DNA from: Beverwykella pulmonaria
Lineage: Eukaryota; Ascomycota; Dothideomycetes; Pleosporales; Melanommataceae
Reading direction: 5' to 3'
Assembly (NCBI GenBank): GCA_001599595.1
Contig: BCHH01000015.1
Span: 711,431 to 775,430 of the forward strand
DNA: 64,000 nucleotides
This document shows positions 1-11,321 of the stretch, piece by piece (the stretch's first letter is position 1; every line of letters begins with the position of its first letter). Both the position numbers and the translations under genes were made by a program. The notes under the pieces were generated by a model that saw nothing but the letters and a program-made list of their open reading frames with translations, did no database searches and had not been told where the DNA came from.

Positions 1-133
1 GGGAGTCCTGCTGGCTTAAATCATCGCCGACGAACGTGCCGTCGTCATCAGAGGACCGCTGGTGGTGCATTGGGGCAGAAGGATTGTAATGTGGAAAAGT
101 CGGCTCGGGTCGCTCGTCCATGGGAGTGCTCAT
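1..133 (-). CDS. N-terminal fragment of an unidentified gene running off the left edge
   Basis: An open frame starts at an ATG at 133 and runs leftward to the window edge without a stop (44 codons). It begins MSTPMDERPEPTFPHYN and continues with a Ser/Asp-rich, disordered-looking stretch. The frame is also open upstream of this ATG to about 244, so an earlier exon joining upstream of 133 cannot be excluded. I do not recognise the family. The composition (Pro, Asp, Ser, His) fits the unstructured N-terminus of many fungal proteins. Only the first exon is visible, so no function is offered. Confidence 0.35.
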   Translation of the reverse strand, partial: MSTPMDERPEPTFPHYNPSAPMHHQRSSDDDGTFVGDDLSQQDS

Positions 134-2866
134 GGTCGCGGCCGAAACGTGTGGGTCGATGTATTCGGCGGTTTCGTGGTGCGTGCTTTTGCGAGCTTGA
201 TGACGCCGTGGACCTCTCCGATAGGAGACCAGGCGCAACGACGTTCACAGAATAAGCGAGCGTCTGGTCCAGAAGTGGAGTGGGAGTGTGGTGAAATAAT
301 GGGAAGACCGAGCAGCACAAACAAAGGCGAGAAACGAACGTAGGGGGGAAGGGAGTTCAGCGGTGCTGCTGGATGGGATTAAGCTACTAAATATCGAGAC
401 CCGCAACTATCTTTGGCGCTTCCCTGATCACCGAATTTCATTTGGATAAGGCTCCGGCGCAACGCGGTGTCAGTTGGTGGCTCGGGAAGAAAATTGGGTC
501 GCTGGAGACCAACAAGTCACCGCAGCTGCACAGCGCGAGCGCGACGTCAATGGCGTAAATCAGTGGGGCTCGTTGAGAAGAACAGTTGGGAAGAACAATT
601 GGGAAAGACGCTGCTTAAAAAAGTTTTCCGCAGCCAAACCGGCACAGCAAACAAGCCATCTCTGCCTGAGACCGCCGCCCCTTGCGGTGATGAGGATGGC
701 TGGCTAAACCGTTGGATTTATCGCGGCCAAACGTCTGCGGCGCATGGTGCATGGCAGTATCAAGCGAAGCCTCCGAAAATGCAGGTCCCGGCAGCCGCCA
801 CCAAGCCTTTCAACGCTTCTTCTCGTGCTTTCAGCATTCAGCATTCAGCTTTCAGCTTCCCTCCCCCTTTCGACACCTTACCTCCCCAAATTTACAGTTC
901 TTATCATGTCGGTCACTACTGGCCACTCACCACGCGTCATCGGAAAGTGGTTATCCATGCCGCGGCTTATCGCCAGGAGGCGTGTTTCAAACGGCGGTCC
1001 GTGGCGGCGGTAGAGGCGTCGATCAGAACACAGGACGCCCCTGAGTCCACGTCGTGTGTGGGGGTAAACCATCATCTTGATGACTCTAGTACAACAAACC
1101 TTTTCTCAACGACACAGATTTACATATTATCTAGCTTTCTCGCCGCAGATCGATCAGATCGTGTTCCCTAGATAAATTTGGTTCTGGACAAACATCATCC
1201 TCGTCGTCGTTCCCCACCGCTGCTATTAGCTTCCACAAAAGTCCCACAGAACGGATCGATCGAAACACGTACGCGATATGTGGAGAGGCACTAAGGTCTG
1301 ACTATTATTAGGATCTGCGTTTATATTTTGTGAACAAGTCCCTCCCGTTCCGTTGCTTCCAGTTGTGAGCGGAGTCCAACATACAATGCACACGATGACC
1401 TCATTCTAGCGGATGAAAATCGTGCCGAATAAAGCTAGGTAAGAATAATTGCAAGGCCAAATGTCCGAAGTATTTGTACAGTGCTGGATCCTCCTTAGCT
1501 CCTAATTCCTTCTCACAAACGCTTTATGGTCTGACGCGAAGATTTCTTTGTCAAATACGGTATGGCATAATATAAGTTCCTCATCTACACTGTGATCAAG
1601 TGTCCTATTGATCGTTCGTACAGCCTTCAGCACGGATGCAAGTATTGTAAGTAGCTGCGCTTTTCCTGTGATTGACACCTGGGAACCATGGGTTTGGATT
1701 TCCTGCAGGCTCTTTCTCGTTCTCAAGAATGATTATCATCTTGTGGCGTTCCTGGCGTGACTGCTAGAGAATCGGCAAGCTTTCATAGCCGTCTATCGAT
1801 CTACTCGTTTGAGCATGAAGCATTTTCCCTGCACGATGCATGTGTCAGTCGCGTATAATCTCTTCTCTCTCCGAATCTGAACATTATTTTTGTCTTATTT
1901 ATCTGCAGTGATACTCTACAGATCATCGGTTCATTGCTTCTGATAAAGCGTTAAGCAATTTTAGCACCAGGTAAAAGGGTAGACTCTAGGCTACTATTCT
2001 CTCTTGTATCTGTCCAGAAGAGCTTTTCAGTATTGCAAGACAACCTCATTCATGCTCAGGATCGGCAATTGTGGGTTAAAGAAGGAGGCGGTGAAGGGTG
2101 AAGCCTCCCTCAGCGACGCTTTAAACAAAGGAGGAAATATGCCCGCCCTTGATCAGTTCTTCCTCAGTGACGACAAGGGCAAGGACAAGGGCAAGGACAA
2201 GGACAATGTTGGGGAGGACAGCGTGGCTGCCACTGTGGCCTCAAGCCGCACCACGATTAAAGCTAAATGAATCATCGACGGTTAACAGAGACACAAGGAA
2301 AGTGAATATGGAGTTTTGGGGGCAAATATATGCTACACGTCTAGTGGGTAGCTCTGAAAATTGAACCCAACAACTCTTTCCGCCATATCACGTATATCCA
2401 TGGGCATGTGAACCCTCCACTGTAAAACCCACCCTGCCAGATACAGTAAGGGTTACGTGGAGTTTGTTTGATCCTGTTGGCCTCTACCTGAAATCTAGCA
2501 CCTCACCTAATCTTAGAGCGACATATAAAACTACCTTGCCCAGCGCCGCGTCTTCGTCCTCTCGGTGGACGTTCATAAGGCTCGTCAGACAGCAGTACAG
2601 ACTCACTTCGTGAGTCACTGGATCCACAAGTTAGTTCAGCTCGAGGGCAAATGAATAAGGTCAACTTTTGCTATGCGGCATGCCGCATGTGTATCTGGCC
2701 AAAGGTTCTTTGCGTTGTAAGGGGTTATCATCGAGCATGCATTTCATCTATGGTATCTCCTCCGCACTCAAAACGTATTTATATCCTATCCACAACGTGA
2801 CGCCATCAAAGCGGCCCAGAGCACTGACCCAGGTACCAAAACAGGACCCGCAAAGCCTCATACCAC
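134..2866. other. Gene-poor stretch, no supported gene
   Basis: This 2.7 kb holds only short frames with no family resemblance and no convincing intron signals. A Lys/Asp/Gly-rich frame ends at 2270 and contains a small GGCAAGGACAA repeat (about 2175-2205). It could be a terminal exon, but nothing supports that. The left part is probably the leader and promoter of the gene at the left edge, and the right part holds the 3' flank of RanGAP. Confidence 0.5.
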
Positions 2867-4203
2867 TCATTTGATGTGCGTCTTACCCAGCACATCCGCC
2901 AAGTCATCCACTTTTTTATCCTTCTCCTCCGCGACCTCCTCATTCTCAGCCTGCTCTGCAGCAGCCAGCTCCCTCGCCGCCTTCTCTTCGACCTCGACGC
3001 CCTCCTCCTCATCGCTAGCTCTGGCCGCTTCTTCTTCACTCTCGTCCTCGCTCTCATCATCCAACTCATCCAGCTCATCCAAACCCCAGAAGTCCTCGTC
3101 GTCTTCTCCTAGACCATCTGCGGCCTCCATTCGCTCTCTTAGAATCGCGCGTAGCTTCTCGATATTAGAGTCTTCTTCGTCGAACTTGTTGCCGTTCAGT
3201 TCAAGGCGACGCAGCGCGGGGAGCTTGTCGTGTGCGTTGGCAAGGCCCTGGATACCCTTTGCGTTGATGTCGTTGTACTGCAATCTCAGCACCTCGAGCT
3301 TGGTGTTGTTTCCCTTCTGGAGGGCGGTAGCCAGCGCGACACCCCCGCGGCCGCTGAGCAGACAGTCTCCAACGCCCAGCTCGGTCAGCTCGGTCCAGCT
3401 GCCCACAACGTTGCTGAGTGCTGTTCCACCCGTGGCTGTGAAAGTATTGTCCTGCAGGTCTAGAACGCGGAGGGTGGAGGCGTGGGAGAGGCCGTGGGAG
3501 AGCAGGTGGATGATGCCTTCTTGCCGGATGCCGTTTTGCACCATCTTCACCTCCTTGACGCCCTTGTGCGCTGCGTATGCTTTTGCCCATGCGGCCATAC
3601 TGCCGTTCTCGAGGCGATTGCGGCCGCAGATTACGGTCTCGAGGTCTGGGACGGCCTTTCCTTCCTTTTTGGCGGCTTCTTTCTTTTCTGCGAGAGAGGT
3701 TAGGGCATCGGCGATGAGGACGCCAGCTGCAGGACCCAGGCCATTGTTGTTGAGAATTAGGTGTCGCAGAGGGACGTGCTGGGAGAGGAACTCGACGAGA
3801 GGCGCTTGTGTGTTGAGACCGAAGGCGTTGTCGGAGAGGTTGATGGTGTGCAGGTCTGGGAGGGAGAGGAGCGCGTTTAGAAGGTGGGAGAGTGCGGGTG
3901 GGATTTCTGAGAGTAGGCGGGCTGTGAAGATGTCGGCGAGGTTGGCGACCTGGCGCACTCTATATTAGCTTTATTCATCTGAGAGAAAAGGATCGAGGGA
4001 ATAGTACTGACTTGCAACTTCTTCTTCGTCTCTAGCACCTTTGCCAGAGCCTCAGATGCGCCAATACCTAGCGTGTTCCCTAAGAGACGCACTTCCTCCA
4101 CATCGGCATTGTCCCTCAGGTCCTTAATGTGCACCTCGATGTCCTCGGCTGTGTCGAGCTTGAGGCCCTTGCCCTCGAGGGACCAAATCTTGGATCCAGA
4201 CAT
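2867..4203 (-). CDS. RNA1: Ran GTPase-activating protein RanGAP1/Rna1
   Basis: This gene encodes the cytosolic activator of GTP hydrolysis on Ran, which keeps RanGTP low outside the nucleus and so drives nuclear transport. Exons are 4012-4203 and 2867-3949, with a 62-nt intron (donor GTCAGT, branch GCTAAT, acceptor GCCAG). The predicted length is 424 aa. The sequence shows a chain of leucine-rich repeats, including LRHLILNNNGLGP, LRVLDLQDNTFT and LEVLRLQYNDINAKG, followed by a long Glu/Asp-rich tail of about 70 residues and a Lys-containing end, as in fungal Rna1. The ATG at 4203 (MSGSKIWSLEGKGLKLD) matches the usual family start. It is divergent from COX17, with 269 bp between the two start codons. 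A long frame on the opposite strand is a shadow of the acidic tail and repeats. Confidence 0.95.
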
Positions 4204-4472
4204 TTTACCAGACACGAGAGGAGTGTGATCAGAGTAAAGGCACTGGTGGTCGTTTAGAGAACGTGGAAGGCTTTGGGTTCGATAGTTGACGATTTGTTCT
4301 GGTGCGTTGGTTTGGCGGGGTGTTTGTTGTGGTGGCGGCAAGCCGAATCACCCACTTTGCGGGTCGGTCTGTGCGGTGGAAAGCGGGAGTGCCAGTGCCA
4401 AGCCCTAGCAGCAACTTCATGTCGACATTCTCGATTGCTAATCACACCAAAACACCACACAACGCCGCTACA

Positions 4473-4806
4473 ATGGGATCAGGACAGTCAAGTAAGCTGC
4501 ACTTATCCTCTGCGGTGCGCTCAAGCTAATTGACGCTCTGCAGCACCCGCCCTTCCTTCTCCCGTCAAAGTCGGCGCAACGGCCAATGCATCAGGCGATG
4601 TCAAGAAACCAAAGGTACAGAGGCTTTTTCTGGATTCAATGACGATTTCTGATACTTGAGCTTAGCCCTGCTGCGTCTGCACAGATGAAAAAGCCAAACG
4701 CGACGAGTGCATGCTCTTCTCGAGCTCCGACAACGCCCAGACCGAATGCGCCGACTTGGTGACCAAGTACAAGGACTGTATGGCTGGTTATGGGTTCAAG
4801 ATATAG
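4473..4806 (+). CDS. COX17: Cytochrome c oxidase copper chaperone Cox17
   Basis: This is a small copper chaperone of the mitochondrial intermembrane space that hands Cu(I) to Sco1 and Cox11 for cytochrome oxidase assembly. There are three exons: 4473-4491, 4544-4614 and 4666-4806, giving 76 aa. The introns are GTAAGC...CTGCAG and GTACAG...CTTAG. The C-terminal half carries the CCVC copper-binding motif and the twin CX9C pattern (C-TDEKAKRDE-C and C-ADLVTKYKD-C) that forms the coiled-coil-helix-coiled-coil-helix fold. The N-terminus is poorly conserved, as usual. The gene shares a short divergent promoter with RanGAP. Confidence 0.95.
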
Positions 4807-5042
4807 CAGCGGGAGTGTAGGAGATGGGTGTGGGAATGTCAGGGCGAGGCGACTGTACAGTACAGTACACAGCATGGTTACGGCGTCAGGCATTACAGGA
4901 GCACATTAGACTGTGGGTTGACGATATATTGTAATTGTACAGCATGTAGTTGAATGGGAACCTGAATCTTCTCTCCAATGATCGCTAAGAAATGGGTATC
5001 TTGAGACGGTCTAACAATTGAAAAAGAATAACCATCTCGCTT

Positions 5043-6848
5043 TTACAACGTCTTTGCCTCCTCTTTTGCCTGCTTAACCAGCCCGCTCTTCCAGAACAAT
5101 CGCCATAAACACCAGAGGTAGCAGATCCCGAACCCCCCAGCACCGACGATTGCATTCGCCACGACCCACAAGTCAGGCTTGTCTGTGGGCGGCGCTACGA
5201 ATGCTTCGACTAGGTGCCATCCAACCATGGCTAGGTAGATGTTGAGATGGAGAATCTTGGATAGTAGGCTGAGTCCACCTGTGGTTCCTTCGTGATAGGC
5301 GGATAGCGAAACAGGAGGCAGGCCAAGAAGATATGCCCATAGCAACGATATGACAAAGTATGGAACTCGTAGCTCGTCCCTTTTCAGCAACGGGAACATA
5401 GTCCATACTCCGAGCATGTTCGCAAGTCCAACCCATGCGCGTATGGAAGGAAGGAAACCGCCTTCTCCACTCAAAAGAACCGTCATGGGTAGTAGAGGGA
5501 GTAGCACATTCTTCTCGTGCACCTGGTACGAACAAAGGAAGAAGCCCCATGAGGTTGCGGCTAAGGCCAAAGGCAGCAGCTCCTTTCGCGGTTTAAGGAA
5601 GAGAATGAGGCACGGAGGTAATATGGCAGCAGAAGTGGCAACGAGAGCGGCTCGTTGAAGTAGGGCGCTTGGGTATCGGTGGAGTTTGTGGAAGGTGTGA
5701 ATCGCGCACCACACGTTCGCCACCTTGTCCTCAAAAAGACCGCGGGCGAAGGGAAATATCCGATGAATGGATTGCGCCAATTGGAAAACGACTGGATAGT
5801 ACCAAGACTTCTCGTCGAGTGACACGGGCAATGAAACCAGAAGCGGCGGAACTGGCAAGTCCTCAAGCGAGAGGCCCTTGTATTTGTCGTAGAGCACGCC
5901 TAGTAAGAACGGGAGGTAGAGTACTGCAAATGACAGAACAGTAACCAGAGCGATGGCCAAGAAGCGGACCACATTTATCCTCGGGAAGAGGCATATCCCT
6001 AAAAGGTATGCAAAGACAGCAGGGGCGTAGAATAGCGCCATTTGTTTGAATCCGAGAGCGCCAACGAAGAACACACAGCCCCAGAGAGGCCGCCCGGCGA
6101 CCATGCTCGACATGCTCGCAAGGGTAAAGCCAAGCATGACTGTGTTGTACTGGAAGTGGCCATGGTCGATCAGAATGGTCGCCGGTTGCATGAGCACCGC
6201 AACGAGAGCAATGGATGCCTCCCAGACATTGACGCGTTCCAAACGAGAGTATCTGCGCAGGAAGATGATGGCAGCGGGTACGTAGATGAGATACTCGGAG
6301 ACAAACACGGTTGCTCGCATGTATATCTTTAGGGACGGGTCGTCGAGTCCTCGTGAACGGACGAGCGCAAACCAGTCGGAATTAACGGCAGAACCACTGG
6401 ATAGATCAGCAAAGAGCTTCGGCTAGAGTCAGGAGAATGCCCACATGATCCCAAGGAGCCAGCTATGGTATGCGGTGAGGGGAGGGTAGTCCAAGCCCCA
6501 CCACTCCAGATCATGGAAATACCATTGTGATACTGGCAGATGTGATGTGATTTCCATCCAGTGTCGCTGGGCCTCGAAGTCGCCGTGCATTGGCGGGGCC
6601 TGCAGCCCCGAGTATCCCCACAGGCCCGTCGTCCATCGAAACAGGCCGGCCACCATCAGTATCAGAGGAATGGTGACCCATTGCGAGACTGTGCCCTTTG
6701 CAGGCCAGAGGAAGGCCACGAGAGGAAACGCGGGCTTGCGCGCATTGGTATTCTGGTCGCGGTCGAGGGTTCCGTGGGTGACGTGTGCAAGGGAGCCCTC
6801 TTCTATCCTCTTTCGGCGGCGGGGTTTGTGTGTGGCTGGCGATGCCAT
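5043..6848 (-). CDS. ALG6: Dolichyl-P-Glc:Man9GlcNAc2-PP-dolichol alpha-1,3-glucosyltransferase (GT57)
   Basis: This ER-membrane enzyme adds the first glucose to the lipid-linked oligosaccharide used for N-glycosylation. Exons are 6445-6848 and 5043-6396, giving 585 aa, the usual size for Alg6. The 48-nt intron (donor GTGGGC, acceptor ATCCAG) has a length divisible by three but contains two in-frame stops (TGA, TAG), so splicing is required. The joined sequence restores the conserved LLGIIGSAVNSDWFALVRSR region. Other family marks are HGDFEAQRHWMEIT, the LEWWGLDYPPLTAYHSWLLG block and about ten hydrophobic segments. The ATG at 6848 (MASPATHKPRRRKR) gives a basic cytosolic N-terminus. The frame stays open upstream but has no earlier ATG. 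It is divergent from the nucleolin-like gene. Confidence 0.95.
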
Positions 6849-7655
6849 GATTGTGATGGGGAGCCTGTAATTCTCAGGCTTCACGTCGACGAACACCTGT
6901 CTGCGTGGACGTTTCCGCGCACCGACCAGGCCGCTAGCACTAGCGTACACATTTCTTCTCACCGCCTAAGAGCTAGGGCCACCCGGCTCGAATTTTTTTC
7001 AAGCTTAAGAATCCCCCGCCGCGCTCTTTTTTTATCGGCTGCTTGCACAAACTCCTCCTTCACATTACTCTCCCCTTTACCCTCGGACATCATCAGTTCG
7101 AGACTTTCTTTGAGGCTCTACCGTTCGACACTTCCTTGAGGGCTTCCTGAGGGCTTCTGTGGGCTACTGCGGGCTTTTATTGAGAGACACTCTCTCCATC
7201 CGTACCAGAACATTTTCAAGTCAGTGGGCATTTGAGGCATATTTGCATATTTCCTTTGCGCACGTTCAGAGGGCACGTCTGTCGCTCGCCAGAGCACGAC
7301 AAGATTCACCAGAGGGCTTTTCGCTACTGAGGGTTTTATCTTGTCTTCTCGGCATTTGTGGGAACACACCGCCTTGAAGCCATTCTTCTGTGGGCTCTTG
7401 TGGGCTACCTGTGGGCTTGAGGGCTTCCCGCTTCGCGCGGACTCGAGAGATACCAGTGGGCTTTTCGCAATTTGAGACAATCAGTTAGAAGCAGGCATTC
7501 GATACTGCATCCCCGCCGTGGGATCAGTGTACGAGCGGCGCGACCTTTCGCGTTTCCCTTTTCATTTCCATCACCACCCCTCCGTCCACGCTAACAACAC
7601 AGCCTATCCACCACAACGTACTGATGTCTTCTAGATCCCGAATCAAACCCCCATC
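6849..7655. promoter_or_regulatory. Shared upstream region of ALG6 and the nucleolin-like gene with a phased GGGCT array
   Basis: This is the 807 bp between two divergent start codons. It holds ten GGGCT cores on the plus strand, seven of them GGGCTT or GGGCTTTT. Four lie at 7140, 7151, 7161 and 7171, one at 7314, four at 7392, 7402, 7413 and 7421, and one at 7457. Spacing inside each group of four is 8-11 bp, close to one helical turn. The copies at 7314 and 7457 share the longer core GGGCTTTTCGC. A pyrimidine-rich stretch lies just before the start at 7656. Whether the array is promoter or 5' leader cannot be told from sequence alone. Confidence 0.5.
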
Positions 7656-9277
7656 ATGTCTAAGGTCAAGGCAGGCAAAGGCAATGCCGCCAAGGTCTCC
7701 AAGAAGGACTCCAAGAAAGCCGAGCTGTCCAATGTGAAGCAGGGCCGCGTGACCAAGCCGGCACAAACTGTCAAAGCGAAGAGCAAGGAGATCGCCAAGT
7801 CTGCTGTTAAGGAGGTCAAGAAGGGCAAGAAGTCTAAGAAGGAACCCACTCCCGAGCCTGAGTCCGAGTCCGAGTCTGAGTCCAGCGCCAGCGAGGAGGA
7901 CGATGACAGCTCTACCAGTAGCGACGAGGAAGTTGTCGCAAAGGCTCCCGTCAAGGCCAATGGAGCCACGAAAGCTGCCGCCAAAGCTGACTCATCTGAC
8001 GATGATTCCGCATCCTCAGATAGCAGCGATAGCGATGAGGAGGAAGCCCCAGCTCCAAAGACAAACGGCGCCAAGGCCAACGGTGCTCCCAAGGCCGCCG
8101 CAAAGGCCGAGTCGGACTCAGACTCCGACAGCGCGTCTAGCAGTGACAGCGATGAGGACTCCGAGTCCGAGGCAGAGAAGCCCGCTCCCAAGGCTGCTGC
8201 CGCTAAAGTCGCCAAGGCCGCCAAAGCTGAGGTCAGTCCATTTTGATATTGGGTTATACACTGCGAATGAATGCTAATATATACGCAGACTTCTGATGAC
8301 TCGGACGATTCTGCCTCCGACTCAGGCTCAGACGACTCGGATGACTCGGACGACTCCTCCGCCAGCGAGAGCGAGGAGAAGGAGGTTCCTTCCAAGAAGC
8401 GCAAGGCCGAGGCCGAGGCTACACCAGTCGTCAAGAAGACCAAGACTGAGGATGCTGGCGAGACTGAGGGAATCAAGAACCTGTTCGTGGGTAACCTGAG
8501 CTGGAGCATTGACGAAGAATGGCTCGCCCGTGAATTCGAGCAGTTCGGTGAAATCGTTGGCGCTCGTATCATTACTGATCGCGAGAGCGGTCGTCCCAAG
8601 GGGTAAGTCTCCTATTGAATGCACTCATCCGATCTGCATATGCTAAAGTTATTAGATTCGGCTATGTCGAGTTTGCTACTGCTGAGTCTGCCAAGAAGGC
8701 TCAAGCTGAGATGCACGAGTATGAGCTTGACGGTCGCAAGATGAACGTCGACTTCAGCGCTCCACGTGCGAAGAAGGAGGGAGGCAATGAACGAGCAGAC
8801 CGCTACGGCGACAAGCGAAGCGAGCCTAGCAACACTCTTTTCATCGGCAACATTTCCTTCAACGCTACAAACGAGATCATCTCCGAGACCTTCCAGGAGT
8901 ACGGGACTATCACCCGCGTGTCCCTCCCAACTGACAGGGAGACTGGAAATCCCAAGGGGTTCGGCTATGTCGACTTCACCACTACCGAGGAGGCCACAGC
9001 TGCCTTGGAGGCACTGAACGGCGCAGACATCGAGGGTCGCTCTATTCGTATCGACTATGCCGCCGCGCGCGTTGACAACGGAGGTGGCTTCGGCGGCGGA
9101 CGCGGAGGTGGTGGTCGCGGAGGTGGACGTGGCGGAGGTCGTGGTGGCTTCGGCGACCGTGGTGGCCGCGGAGGAGGTCGTGGCGGAGGAGGTCGTGGAG
9201 GCCGAGGAGGTCGTGGTGGATTCACCACCAACAGGGGAGGATTTGGTGACTTCAAAGGATCCAAAGTCACCTTCTAA
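7656..9277 (+). CDS. NSR1: Nucleolin-like nucleolar RNA-binding protein (Nsr1/Gar2 type)
   Basis: This protein acts in pre-rRNA processing and small-subunit biogenesis in the nucleolus. There are three exons: 7656-8231, 8289-8602 and 8656-9277, giving 503 aa. Domains in order are a Lys-rich start, a long region of alternating acidic Ser/Asp/Glu blocks and Ala/Lys spacers (casein kinase II-like sites), then RRM1 (RNP2 NLFVGNLSW, RNP1 GFGYVEF), RRM2 (RNP2 TLFIGNISF, RNP1 KGFGYVDF) and a C-terminal Gly/Arg-rich GGRGG tail. This is the full layout of yeast Nsr1, S. pombe Gar2 and animal nucleolin. The first intron falls inside the acidic region and the second inside RRM1. Confidence 0.95.
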
Positions 9278-9750
9278 GTGAAGAGCTCAACGATTCCTCT
9301 GAATTGACCGCATCTAAGGTATATGAGCCGACATGCGGAGGTAAGTGATGGACTGCTGCAATATGGCATGACTATCTAGGCTTCTCTTTTCTCTCACGGC
9401 GCAACGAGGTCTAAAAGTAATGTGTTTGTTCTTTTTTTTCCGTCGCCCGCTCGCACATGATAGGTTGTGCTGGCTGGTTGACGTCTTTGGTATAGTATAT
9501 CATTGTATAAAATCACCTTCAATAACATCTGGTCTCAGTGCACTTGTGATGTTAACTTGTCTTGTAGACCGTGCAGGCATTCTCGTCATGCAGTGCGCGT
9601 GAGAATTTCCTTCACTAAAATAGCGTCGAGATCTTCATTTGTTGCATGAAAACACATTATATAGCTGGTAAAGGTAGCCGACCTTGTCATATGCACTGAC
9701 AATCGCTCATATTTGTCTCTCTACATTTCGCTCCAGTTCCCGAATCACTA
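9278..9750. other. Convergent intergenic region
   Basis: The 3' ends of the nucleolin-like gene (plus) and the F-box-like gene (minus) face each other here. The sequence is T-rich, with a short run of T at about 9430-9440. No gene is supported. Confidence 0.6.
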
Positions 9751-11321
9751 TCACACGTATTCCCAGCCATTCTCAACTCCTTCGAAACTCTTCCCGCCTT
9801 CCACACCCTTCCCCTTCTCCACCCTACCCTCATCCCTTCGAAACACAACCTCCAGCTCATCCCCCACACGCCACTTACCCAAATCTCCCTCCCACTTAAC
9901 AAACCTAACTTCCGCATCCAGCGCCCGCACCATCTGGACATCGCGTCTTGCCAACTCATGCCACACGGCCTTGAACGCCTCACCCTCACCCTCCCTCCCA
10001 CCACCACCACCCTCTTCCTCCTCCTCATTAAACCACACACCCCTCCCGACCAACCCCTGCAGATCATCACTCGGATCCATACTCGCCCATATATCCCAGG
10101 GCAAATACTTAACCTTCACCTCATCCACCTTCGGCTCGTCTCCTGCGAGAAGAAGGAGCGCGTGCACAAGGACTTGGACCCAGTATCTTATTTTGAGCGG
10201 GAGGGCGTAGCCTGGCCGAGTGGTGTTGCGGTGGTGGTACGTCTGCTTTGAGATGAAGTATAGCGGGAGGGTTATGGTAGAGAGCGAGAATGTCGGGGAC
10301 GAGAGGTAGGTAAACAGAGGGGCTACTTCCATGGTGATGAGGAGCTGCAATTTGGTTGCGATGGCTTCCTGCGCATTGGTGTCGTATGCGGACTCCCAGG
10401 GCGGGTCTGTGAATGGGTAGTGCGTTGCAAAGGAGTGGTTTGCGTTAGGGGCCATGAAATTGGAATTTTCTGCTTCTGCATCTTGTTGCTGGGGTTGGTC
10501 GAAGGACGGGTACAACGAGCTATCTTCCGGCTCGTAAAAATTATCGTCGTAGTGTCCGCCCTCATAGTCATGCTCATCGTAATGCCCACTATACTGCGCT
10601 CCTCGGATGTAATCCACATCTACCTCCATCTCATCATCTTCTTCGTGCTCCCACCACCACTCGTCCCTCCCCCCCTCCCTCTCCGGCGGATAAACCCTCA
10701 AATTCGGAAATGTGACCCATTCCAACTCGACCCTCTTCATCATACGCAACCACCGTCTTCCCTGGCCCGTCTCCTCATTTTCAATCCTACCGAGTAATGT
10801 TTTAAGAACGAAGGGTCCACAGGAGAGGAAGACGGTATGGTGTTTTAGGAGCACTTCGAGAGCTTCGGCACAGATTTGACGCGAGAGAAGGAGGGACTCG
10901 TGGTGTAGGAGGAGGAGGATTGTGGACGCGGTGGGGACGAAATGTTTTAGGTGCCGCCGTTCAATGCGTAAGGAACGGTCGCCGCGCGTGTCCGTGATAT
11001 GGAAGACGTGATCGTAGATCTGGGAGTTCGTTAGTACTTGCTACTGAGCATTTGTGAAAACAGACATGACAAGTCAGTTGGGCAATCTTGATATTAGGGC
11101 GGAAAGATTGCCTGGTCCCACCATGTCTGTCTGAAAGATCTTCGCGCTCGGAGGCCCCAATATGCAGTCAGGTAGAAGTATATGGAAAGACTTGCCTGAT
11201 CACGAAGCTCCCGTGGGAGGGCAAGCAATCGAAAGACATTCCTCGAATGCTCCTGTCTCGACGCCATTTCCGTCTCGATCGCATCAACCATTACCCCATC
11301 ATCTTTTTCTTCACCCATCAT
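9751..11321 (-). CDS. F-box-like fungal hypothetical protein
   Basis: This belongs to a large set of Pezizomycotina proteins with an F-box-like opening, here FRLLALPRELRDQIYDHVF, thought to bind partners through that helix. No activity is known. Exons are 11196-11321 and 9751-11019, giving 464 aa from the ATG at 11321. An in-frame ATG at 11267 (MASRQEHSRN) is an equally good start. The 176-nt intron uses a GC donor (CAG/GCAAGT) and a TACTAAC branch, and joins LPRELRDQ exactly to IYDHVF. The middle is rich in Asp, Glu, Tyr and His, and a Glu/Gly run lies near the C-terminus. The function is unknown. Confidence 0.7.

Noticed and set aside
467..1171. 234-codon plus-strand frame
   Set aside because: Irregular composition, no family features, overlapping other frames; no support as a gene.
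2004..2270. 88-codon frame with Lys/Asp/Gly repeats
   Set aside because: The charged part comes from a small DNA repeat; no start context or homologous motif.
2871..3968. 365-codon plus-strand frame over the RanGAP gene
   Set aside because: Ser-rich shadow of the acidic tail and leucine repeats on the other strand; the minus-strand protein is a clear RanGAP.
7643..8599. 318-codon minus-strand Ser-rich frame
   Set aside because: Shadow of the acidic Ser/Asp/Glu region of the nucleolin-like gene.
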